Below are positions 1 through 11,000 of a DNA stretch of 64,000 bases, piece by piece. Source of the stretch: Diploscapter coronatus (taxonomy: Eukaryota > Nematoda > Chromadorea > Rhabditida > Rhabditidae); NCBI GenBank assembly GCA_964036155.1, contig OZ038423.1, forward strand, positions 17,437,249 through 17,501,248, read 5' to 3'. A program made the translations under genes and the position numbers. The notes under the pieces were generated by a model, which was not told the origin of the DNA, did not search any database, and worked only from the letters and a program-made list of their open reading frames with translations. How positions within the stretch are numbered: the stretch's first letter is position 1; the number at the start of each line of letters is the position of its first letter.

Positions 1-351
1 AATTCAATAGCGATACTGTATTGTAACTCTTGACCATGCTGAAAGTTCAAAAGAAAAGTAAAAGGAATTCCATTTTTCTAGCATTTTACGCAACGAAATC
101 TCATGGTTATCGAGATTCCCTCCAATTAATTTAATTGTAATTTTCAAAAGTTTCATGCTGACGATCACTTACGAGATGGTTCATTTGCAATTTGACATTT
201 TCACCATTTCTAGACTGAAGTGGTTTAACAGTGTATGGGGTATCGAAATTTTGCCAGGAAAACTTATTTTCGCCTGCAAATTTTAACGCGTAGCAAGTGA
301 TGTCGCGAGTTCCGATGATTTGAACCGAACGTAAAATGGTTTTCCTGCCGT
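1..351 (-). CDS. Partial unrecognised protein, two exons, runs off left edge
   Basis: Two exons read leftwards: 173-351 and 1-38. The first follows a CTCAG acceptor (phase 1) and ends at CTC|GTAAGT; the second follows TTTCAG and continues in frame (HGQELQYSIAIE) to the window edge. The visible 72 residues include GTRDITCYALKFAGENKF and read like beta-strand sequence with aromatic residues and a single cysteine. I do not recognise the family and assign no function. It is on the same strand as the collagen gene to its right; splicing from the last collagen exon (2022-2093) into 173-351 would keep frame but needs a 1.7 kb AT-AG intron, so I keep it as a separate gene. Confidence 0.45.
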
Positions 352-655
352 CTGAGGTGAGTTGTAACACAAGCACTTACTAAAGTATTGACTAATGCGT
401 AATGCGTAATGCGCGTATGCCTCAAGTGAATGACCTCGAAAAAATATTACCTAACTAGGGCCTATGAGAATGCGCTCTTCTGCTTCTCTAATGTTTCCGT
501 ACCTTGAAAATGTGCGCTATCGCACATTTCGAATTTCTAACATGTATTTTCAGTAAAAAAATCTATAAAATTCTCCAGGGCAATTAGTCATTTCACGCAT
601 TTCAACACTAACTCGAAATGATCGGTCTTCTAATTTTTTTCTCGTCTCTTGCTCA

Positions 656-670
656 CACTATATAAGTAGA
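656..670 (+). promoter_or_regulatory. TATA box of small secreted-peptide gene
   Basis: CTATATAAG at about 659-667 lies about 55 bases before the ATG at 719. Transcription would be expected to start near 690. There is no AG acceptor between the TATA box and the ATG, so this gene, unlike several others here, shows no sign of spliced-leader addition. Confidence 0.6.
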
Positions 671-718
671 TATGAAGCCTGGAGAAGAACTAATACTCCA
701 AACCAACTCTAAACCATC

Positions 719-1154
719 ATGTCTAAATTTCTCATTCTACTTCTATCCATTGCCATTATTGTTGCCATATACAATCTATCAGTCAATGCTCAAGAATACT
801 ACTTCGTAAGATTTTATATTGTTTTCTCATAACTTCGTGCAGATTTTCATAATAATTAATTTCTTTCTCATTGGGTTTTTTGGGATAGATGATTCGTGAG
901 ATGGCCCGAAAAATATCGATTACATTTTGCACACACTCACACATCACTTGATTCCAATTCTTCAAGAAGGGAAATGATGAGTCTTCCTATTAAAATTTGC
1001 ACAAAATTATGAGAAAATATAATCATTTACGATTCACAAATAATGTAAGTATACTTTGCAGAAGGAATATTTCCCAAATAAATTCACTAGAAGACCTTCT
1101 CTCCAGGATATGATCAATAACATGCCATATTATCTTAAAATCGCGCAAGAATAG
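719..1154 (+). CDS. Small secreted peptide, 59 aa, unknown family
   Basis: Exon 1 is 719-805 and exon 2 is 1062-1154, joined in phase 0 through a GTAAGA...TTTGCAG intron of 256 nt. The product begins MSKFLILLLSIAIIVAIYNL, a clear signal peptide with probable cleavage after VNA. The mature part is about 35 residues: QEYYFKEYFPNKFTRR then PSLQDMINNMPYYLKIAQE. It has no cysteines, is rich in Tyr and Phe, and contains one dibasic site (RR) that could split it into two peptides; neither ends in Gly, so amidation is not predicted. AATAAA follows at about 1189. A secreted or neuropeptide-like role is inference; I recognise no family. Confidence 0.65.
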
Positions 1155-2021
1155 AATTCAGCATAATTGCATTTTTAGTTGATTGGTCAATAAATTTTAT
1201 TTTCTTAATTGAATTGAATTTCTAAGACAACTAATAACACTTGAAACATTCTCACAAATTGATGTGAAGAAGGGCGTCGGATAATTTAATAACATAGAAA
1301 ATTCTTAGGATATTTAGCTATTGTTTTCGAAAAGCTTTGGTTTGTAAAGAAACCATTATTTTCGGGAAAAATCTCGCTCGATTTTTGCATATTACTTCAA
1401 ATTGATTCTAAAACTTATTTTCTTATAATTTAGTCGTAGATTTTTTTACATAAAATTCTACTTTTCTTAAATTAAATAGGAACCAGGGCCGAGACGATTT
1501 TGATATGTTGAAAATTTACTTTGCACTTAACTCGATTTTGATTTTCGACCAGCTCATGATAGGGTTTCAATTTCCAATTTCGAAATTTAACTTTTAAATA
1601 TTAGTTGGCATTGTTCTAGATCTAATTTTCATACTTCCACCTTTTCTATCTTCAAATCCCAGGTAAATGGTAACTTCCTAATCTTTTCACGGTTTAAATC
1701 CGTGGCCAGCAAGCTAAAATGGGATGAAAATATTCACTTGTTGAACTCTCAACATTCAACAATAGCTACTCCTTATTCTGGGGTGCAAACCACTTCACGG
1801 TTGTGTCATTGCAGTTTTCGCTTATGAGAAAAGTTGACTATTCATGCGAAAATATATTCTAATAAAATGAATATTATCAATATTTCAGAAAATAATCCAC
1901 ATGAAACTAAGCCCATAGGTCGTTCATAATTTTTCAAGAATTATTCATTTTACCCTTGAAAAATCGATAATAGTAACTACTGAGCCCGACAACGTGCATA
2001 ATGATTGAAAAATAGACTTAT
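1155..2021. other. Intron or intergenic stretch left of the last collagen exon
   Basis: AT-rich sequence. The last visible collagen exon ends CCAG|ATAAGTC at 2021, so an intron starts here, but I found no following Gly-X-Y or NC1 exon down to 1155. Confidence 0.5.
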
Positions 2022-5000
2022 CTGGAATTCCGGGCAGTCCTGCGATTCCTGACAAGCCCTTTTCTCCTGGAATTCCTGATGATCCTGGCACTCTTAAAAT
2101 TTAATCATTAGGAATTGTTTGGGGTTTATTCAAAAATTTCAATACTTCTCAGTGGCAATCGAAAATTTGGAATCTAACGTGACTTTTTAAAATTTATTCT
2201 AAAATGATTCTTTTAAAATAATTTTTCTTGACATTTGGCAGATTTGTTTGCCAGAAAGCCCCTTACATGTGTATCAAATTTGAAAGGAATAATTCGATCA
2301 TTACAAGTCAATCTACGCTTTGTGTTAAAATAAAGCTTTTCTTCCAAATTATGCTCGCCACTGTATACTTCCTTGACAAAACTTAATTAAAGTTTTCACT
2401 ATAAAAGTTTGAATAAAATCAAGACTTATCTGGTTGGCCAGGATAACCACTCTCGCCCTTCATTCCAGGTAATCCTGAAAATTAAATTGATTAATTTCAT
2501 AAATCAGGATTCAAGATATAATATTATGAGCCTATGTTAGGCTAAGTATTGATTTTAAAACAAATTAAATTTTTACCAGGCATTCCATTTTGTCCGCGCT
2601 CACCCTGAGGTCCCATGGGTCCGATATCGCCTGGGGGACCCTGAAATTTTATTTTAGTAGAATAGTGTCTTAATTTTTATCGTATAGTTTATTAATCGAG
2701 GCTACTCTTTCCAAAATTACGGTCTAACAAAATGGACAGAACTTGAAAGTTATTTTCTTTCCGAAAAAAAAAAAGTTTAATAAGATAAGATTATTTACCT
2801 GAGGGCCATCCAAACCTGGCAGACCTGGCTGGCCAGGCTCCAGAATGTTGGCTGGTGCGGGAAGTCCAGGTAAACCTTGCTCTCCCTGAAATATTTTGAT
2901 TTTAAATGATATTTTGACTGAATATGCGATGATTTTGGTAAAAAAGATCTTTCCTTAATCTCTCATAATAATAATAATAATTTTATAGTTGAAAAAGCTT
3001 ACGGGCAAACCGGGCATTCCATCGTTTCCTCGGTCTCCTAAAATTTCAAGAGTTAGCTTATAAAATATCATTTTTTAAAAGAACACTGTTTCATGAAACA
3101 GCGATAATCGATTCGAAGTGGAAAATAAGTACGATTTTATTTTGACAAATTGCCATAATTATCTAAGCCTAATTTTATCATGATTCTTAACCGACCTTTC
3201 TCGCCAGGAATTCCAGGCATTCCGGGCTGACCATATCCTGCTTCTCCTTTCAGGCCTAAAATTGAAAAGATGACTCTTTTTTTCTCTCAAAAATATGAGA
3301 AATTAGGTAGTAATAAACGCGTTAAACTTATCTGGCATTCCAGGAAGTCCATCTTGTCCTAAATTAAAATAATTATTCAATAATTTCGAAGATATTATTT
3401 TCTCAGCGATTTTATAACGACACATAAAATCGCCCAGAAAAGATTCGAATAATAATCACCTGGTTTTCCCATCAGACCAGGCAAACCGGACTCGCCCTGA
3501 AATACTTTTTTATGATTTAAAATCAGCTAATCGACCCACTTTTTCTCCAGGATAGCCCGGATTTCCGGGAGCACCCATCGGACCTTAAATTGATCGAGTT
3601 GAGACCGTATTTTTTTTTATCTTAGATAAATTGTCAAACCTTTTTTTTTTTTTTAATTTATCGAATTTTTGATTTAAATTAAAAACGAATATATATAATA
3701 TCTTAAGCTACATTTTAATAATTTAGAAATTAGAATTACCTGGCGCACCACTCAGCCCATCTTGTCTTAAAATAATACCATTATTTAGGTTCAGGATAAA
3801 TGTTTAAGTTAGTTTGAATGGGATATTACAATTTAGGAATTTCCCATTCGTACTTAGTTATTACCGTTATGAAAAAATCAGAAATTCTGATTAGAATTAA
3901 ATTTGTTAGTCAAAAGATAAGCTTAAAAGAAAACTTATCTGGAAGTCCAGGGAAGCCAGCTTCTCCCTTAAATTCATTAGTTAGTTTTATCGAGTTTCGA
4001 CATAGTTTCAATGCCACGATAAAATAATTGAAATATTAAGATATGAATTTCAAAATACCCACCTTAGAACCCGGATAACCTGCAAGTATATTCATAGTTG
4101 TTTTAAACTAAGAATTAACTTCGGTTTTAAAATTTAATTTAACTCCAATGTTAGTTCTTAGATTAAAACACGAATGAATATCGAACCTGGTGGTCCAGGT
4201 CGAAGCGTCAATTGAGTCGGCTCTCCTTTCTGGCCTAAAATTTGATGTTGAACAATGGCCATATGAACAGAAATTCGATTTGAAATTTACATTGCATAAA
4301 TTAAATCAAGATTTAGATAAGCTGGTCTTCATCAATACGAATCTCAAATCGAAATTAATTCATTGAAAATTTACCTGGCAAACCGGGGAGACCGTCGATT
4401 CTTAAAAGAAAACGATTAGATCATTGTGAAAAATTTGCAAATATTCTAGACTTAAAGATCTTAAGTTAATCTAAGATACTCAAATCGATTAGGTATTGGT
4501 GTATAAATTGAAATAAAACATATCTGGCGGACCAGGAGCACCAGGACGTCCTAAATTAGGATTGATTAGGAAAATATTTGATTATTTTCTGGTAACATGA
4601 AACTTTATACAAATTTTAGATCCAGAGAAAACGCTCATAAGTGTTAAAATGAATAACAAATTAAACTTAATTTTTTGAACAAGCTTTACGTGAAGTTTGC
4701 AATAAAACGTCATTGCGCATATCTCCAGACATTATCTTTCAAAACATTTATAGAATTTTAACATAATTTCTCAAAAATCTAACCTGACGGGCCAACCATA
4801 CCATCGTCACCTGGATCTCCTTGAGGGCCCGGAACTCCGGGAAGTCATGAAATTTAAATTATTAGGATTTGAAATTTTATTAGTGATTTTTCTTTAAATT
4901 TGCAATTAGAAAATCAAAGTACGGCAATTTTCGGCTAAGAATGCATTAAAATTAGAATTCAAAAGAACAATTCGTAATTTTTACATCGAGGATTTAGGCA

Positions 5001-8000
5001 GTATGGGTTAAATTTTCGGAAAAAAATGTTGAAGTGCGAGTCTTCAAGTCCTTTCAAATTTAGGACTTTTATAAGTAGGAAAATAGTTAACGCATGAAAA
5101 ATGGAGCTCTAATCGAAAATCTTCGTTATAAAGATTGTGAAAATCGATGATTAATTTAGATAAAATAATTTACTATAAGATTTTTTTTTTATTTACCTCG
5201 ATCGCCTTGAGGTCCAGGCTGTCCAGGATAACCGGCAGAACCTAGAGTTTAATTGATTATGGCCATGTTTGATCGATATTTTCATGATGTAATGATTTTA
5301 GTATCGAAAAGTAGCATGAATAGTCAAACTTCTATAATAATAACTTACCCTTCTCTCCCTTCATTCCTGGGCTGCAAACAGAGCAAGTGCCACCGCGATC
5401 ACCTTTCTGGCTTAAAACAGAATCATTAGGTTAAATGGTGTATTTTAAGTGATTTTTTTTCAAGTTATTCAATTCTTGGATTGGAAAATCTTTAAGTTTG
5501 AGATTTAAGAAAAATGATAATTTATGAATAGAGATGTCAAATAATTTTTTAGAATTGATAATCATAGGAAATGTTGGTATTAGGATGATCGGCGAGATTA
5601 GCTGGAGCAGAATACTTTTAAATCTTCGAAAATGATCTAGTGGGAGCAAAGTTATGCCCATAATTTTCGAGATACCGGGGGTTGCGATGCACAAAGTTCA
5701 CGATTTTTGAGTTTTGGGGAAAGTTTCCAACTAAAAAGTTTGAGGAAGAAATCCATAGTATATCATACAGAAACAATGGTCCATGATTATCAATTAGGAA
5801 TCCGACTAGATGAGTCGAAAAAGTGGCCAAAAATTTCTAACGCATAATTCGAATGCTAATTTTAGCATTCCTATTTATAAACAGGTAAAAAACTTATCTG
5901 GTATTCCGGGAAGACCTAGAATTCACTCATAAATGATTTTACACTGGAATTAAGTTTAAATCTGCAGTTAGGTTTTAACTCCAGATTTAAATTTAAACTC
6001 GAGATAAAATCATTTATGAATTCGAGACCTGAGAGACCGTCGCGACCGTCGTAGCCTTTCGGACCCTGAATTTTAAATAGATAAATATTGAGAATTTCCA
6101 AATATTTTATAATGAATTTCGTGCAAAAATCAGCCTATGTGATTGATTCATTTATAGTTAATTCCTCATATTCAAGATTTCAGGAATCATTTAGGCGAAC
6201 ATCTAAAGATTAAATTAATTTTAAAATCCTACCGGTGGGCCTCGGGGACCTGGGGCGCCTAAAATAAATTCATTAGCTAGTTTAAAAATTGAAATTTAGC
6301 GATAAATTCAGCCAATATTTAGCGATTGATGCTATCGCAGGTTTCCTTAAATTGAGTATAATCTTGTACCTGGAAGACCGTTGAGCGAATCTCCGGGAGG
6401 ACCTAAATTATTCTACCTAATCAAATGAGATAAATTAAAATAATTTGACACTGTGGAAACGTCGGAAAACGGGAAGTATGCATCTGTCCTACACTATTTC
6501 TCCTTACTCCCGCCCTCTGATATATCCCTAGCTGTATTTCCGACATTCGCATTTTCCGTATTCCAAATTGCCAAATAGTTTCAGTTTTAAAATTTTTACC
6601 TCTAACACCGGGCAATCCTTGTTCACCCTTTCTGCCTGGGGCACCGTCCAAACCTAAAATAGCTCATGATTTCTGACCAATAAAACGCTATGGCTTTGAT
6701 ATAATTCTTATTATCTTTACTTCGGCACTTAATCTCTATTTTTCTAGCAAACTCTTTACCTGGCCTTCCATCCTTTCCTAGAATCCCTGGGATCGACTGA
6801 CCAGGAGTGCCTCGGGGTCCCGGTTCTCCTAAATTTAAAATATTAGGCTTTTAAGGGGGCTAGATTTTAATGTAGAGATTCAAAGGAATCAATTGCATTC
6901 ATTTTCACTTTTTTCCCAATCATAACATTATTAGAGTATTTCGAGATTGGCAAGATATCGATTTGACCATAACAAAACTGATCTTCATTTATTAGTTATT
7001 CGTACTAAAAATTACCTTTCGGTCCAGGAAGACCTGCAAGCAGATTCATAGATGGTTTAAACCCAGATTTAAAATTTTTAAACTGGGTTTAAATCGTCTA
7101 TGAAAGTCGAACCTGGAAGTCCTGGCGAACCTGAAATTGAACGATTTAGCACTGATAAATTTAACTAAAGAATTGCCGATGATTAGAAAATGTTTGGCAA
7201 AATTGCGAAGGATTCCTCGTAACTTTTGTTACAAATCGACCCACACCGAAAATATGCTTATCATCAACAATCAGACTTTATGTATGCGAGAACTCACCCG
7301 CTGTTCCAGGATAGCCCGGATTACCAGCATCACCCTTAAATAAATTAATTTGGAACAATATGTTTAAATTTTGAATTGATCAACAACTCGTTTTGAGTGA
7401 GAGAATCTTTTAGATTCTACAAGTGATTATTGAAGATAAAAATGAAGAAAATTCTAGCAATAGCCACCAATAAATTTTGTTAAGAAATGGCGAAATTTAA
7501 AAAAATATTTAGTATATTTTTAAATGAAAAGATGCTGGGAATAAATATTGCTTCTCTATAACCTAAATTATAACTAAATTTTTCTCATTAAAACTCTATC
7601 TTCCTAAAATTTCACTTCAATTTAATTTCTGATTTTCTCTTATTGATCCCTGAAGATCATCATGAGAGTTTTGAGGATGCGAGCTAAATTGCTCGCAATC
7701 GGCACTAAAATGTGCTCTATTTATTATCCCCGAGAGAAGTAAAGGCAGCAACTGACTGCCAGATATTAGTTAGAAAGGGAGCGCCATCACAGAGAAGCAC
7801 AGAATATGTTGAAAAAATAACTGACTATCAGAATGAATGGATTACAACTCATCAATTCACTCAGAACGACTAACAGAGAAATGATCTACTCGAACGCTAA
7901 TCGATACTGGTTTAGAGAAATTGAATCAAAATTAGAGAAAATATATTATTTAAACAGGGCTTCTCGGGTTTTGGTTTTTTTTCGAAGTTCGGAATAGGAA

Positions 8001-11000
8001 TTTCGAGCAGCTATGATTATAAATCGATCTACCTTCTCTCCTCTTTCGCCGGGCAATCCTTCATTTCCAGGCATTCCTAAAATTAGTCGATTGAAATGGG
8101 TGATGATAGAATATTTGGTTCAGAGTTATCTAGAGATTTTGAAAATTGTTGGAGACTCGAAAATGAATTGATAATTAAAGTGAAAAAGCCAGGGGTTCTT
8201 GGTTTTCTTTGAAATTTCATTGCCAAATTAATACAGACAAAAATTTTCTAAAGACTTAAATATGATCTTCAACTATGAAAATTCGATCAATTTGCATAAT
8301 ATCATTTCGTTTGGCAATGAATTTGAGACTTGGCGCAATTTTTTAATGAAAAAGCGGATCAGATTTTCTTTCGCGAACCATGTAATTTAGGATTATCTCT
8401 ATTGATCATTCAAGTTCTAAAATAATAAATTCGCTTACCGGGCATTCCGTTTCCACCTGGCGAGCCGATTGGGCCTGGGGGACCCTAAATTAGGCAATTA
8501 GAATGTCGTAATATTCATTAGATTGATTCATAATTTTGACACAAATTGTTCTTGTTGATATCAAAATAATCATAAGATTTTGATGCTATAAATAAACTTA
8601 CTTGTTGGCCAGGATAGCCATCATTTCCTGGGGGTCTTAAAATAGGTTTCATTAGCTTAGGATAGATAATAATAATTTGCTTTAATATTCACATTATCGG
8701 AGCGAATGGATATTATTTCGAAAATTAGAATAAAGAAAAAAGTTTTATGCATCCATTATCTGATAATGTGAACTCAAAGAAAATGCCATATCATTTCAAA
8801 ATAGAAAAAATGCGATTTTTCTAAATGATACGGTACTTTCGAACATCGGATAAAAACTTATCTGGATTTCCAGGTCGTCCAGGAAGTCCGGGGGGTCATG
8901 AAATTACACGATTATAAATTATAACAAGTTTGCATTAGCTAAATTTTTAATTTAGATACTCAAGTTTTGAACCGAAAATATAAAAATGCAAAATTGTTCG
9001 AAAAATGTAGCGGCTTTTTGCGAATGAAAAATAATGCTAACCTGGTGGGCCGTCAGAAACCATGTTGCCGCCAGGAGGACCCTGCAATCTCAATCCATCA
9101 TATTCGTAGTCGATTTAATCATGAAGTTAAATTTAAATTCGTGGTTGAAATATGAGAAGATTATTATTGAATCACAAATTTAATTTTAACTAATAGATAA
9201 AGTCGATTATGAATATCGGACCTGAGGGCCTTTGTTTCCTTTCAATCCTTCACGACCAGGATATCCAGCTTCTCTGAAATCAGAATCTCACAATGGAATA
9301 AATTTCGATTAGTTTAATCAAATTATTTCCTTGCAAAAAGTTGTTATTTATAAGCTAAAATTTTACCCCTTCTGTCCAGACAAACCAGGGAGTCCAGAAA
9401 GTCCATCCAGACCTCGGTCTCCTAAAAAAGTTTAATTTAATTAGGATTTAAGTTGCAATTTAGCGATATCTTTTCTATCATTTTTCGATGGCACAAAAAA
9501 TCTACATCCGTAAATTGATTACCATTGATATAGACAACAAAAAATTACCTTTGAAACCTGGAGGTCCTGGGGCACCTATAATTAAATTAATTGTTGTTTA
9601 GCCAAAGTATTTATAATGCTAATTTATACACACACATAAATCGAAAATTAGATTAGTGTTTTCAGTATCAATCAATATTCTGGATTGAGAAGATAGTAGA
9701 TTATTAAAACTTTGGTAAATTCCCAACCTGGTCTTCCTTCTTTTCCTCGTGGGCCAGCGGGGCCGCTCAATCCCTTCTCGCCCTTCATTCCAGGCAAACC
9801 GGGCTGTCGTAAAAATTTAATTTATTAGAATTTGTGGCCAATCTATTTATTCTAGAAAGTGAAAATCTCGATATTTTACTCGTGAAATTGATCATAATCA
9901 AATTTATACATACAGCAAAAAATTGCTTTGAAACTTTTTAGAAAGTTTGAAGTTATTTTTAAGACTCATCTGAAAGACCTGCTCCTCCTGGATAACCTCG
10001 AGCACCCAAATCTCCGGGCTCTCCCTGAACAAAATAAGATTAGTGAGTTTGAAATTATAATGAATGAAGCTTTAACTAAAGGGCATGATTAGAGCGACTA
10101 ATCTACTTTTGCATAAATAATATTACAAACTGAAATAATTACATGCTGCTGCCAAATATTGTGTCCGTTAGATTACTTGATGAAAATCAAAAATATCGCA
10201 TTTTGACCGTTTGAATGAATGATCATTTCGCCGATGCACACATGCATATTATTTAATGACACGTCTAATGGATAAAACAGGAAATTACCATCAAATAATG
10301 TGCATGTGTGCATCAGCGAAATGATCACTCATTTGAATGTTCAAAATTCGGTATTTTCAATTTCATCAAATAGTCGAATGCCTACAATAATGCTTACATA
10401 CGCTCTCGCAGACCGATTTGGAAAAGACGTAATGACAGAATGACAGAATGACGTTATGCGAAATGACGAAACGCAGTTCTGGACTTGACGAAACGTAAAA
10501 ATGACAGAATGCTTCCTTTCCATTCACAACTCCTATCAGTTACTACTGCGCTCCGTTATTTTCGCGCTTTGTCAAATCCAGGAAAGTGTTTCATCATTTC
10601 GGATTACGCAAGTCCGCCATTACGTCAAATCCAGGTTGTCCTCTCGCAATCTCTACTTACTAATTTATAGTCAATCTAGTCAATCTACTGTCGACTACCA
10701 AGTATTTCCTAAGTGTTAGTACACTCTACTAGTGCTAATCTAACAACTAAATAAAGCGTAATAAATCATAAAATGTTATTTAGCTCTAAAATTAAAGAAA
10801 GAAATCTACATATTTTGTTATTCTAGTCTATTATTGCAAAACTACTCTATAAAAACTACTAATTGAAGCGTAATCAACTTTAACTAAATTTGGCACGCGA
10901 ATTTTTCTGCCAAACCTTCTCTCCTTTCTCGCCCGGGTTTCCTCTGTAATCATATTCATAAACTAGATGACTTTTTTTATTTGATAAAAATTAACTAGTT

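Noticed and set aside
173..2093. Exon 173-351 as the continuation of the collagen chain
   Set aside because: It is not collagenous and not NC1-like; the join would need a 1.7 kb AT-AG intron.
9809..9969. U12-type (minor spliceosome) intron
   Set aside because: The donor ATGAGT and the sequence before the end do not match ATATCCTT or TTCCTTAAC.
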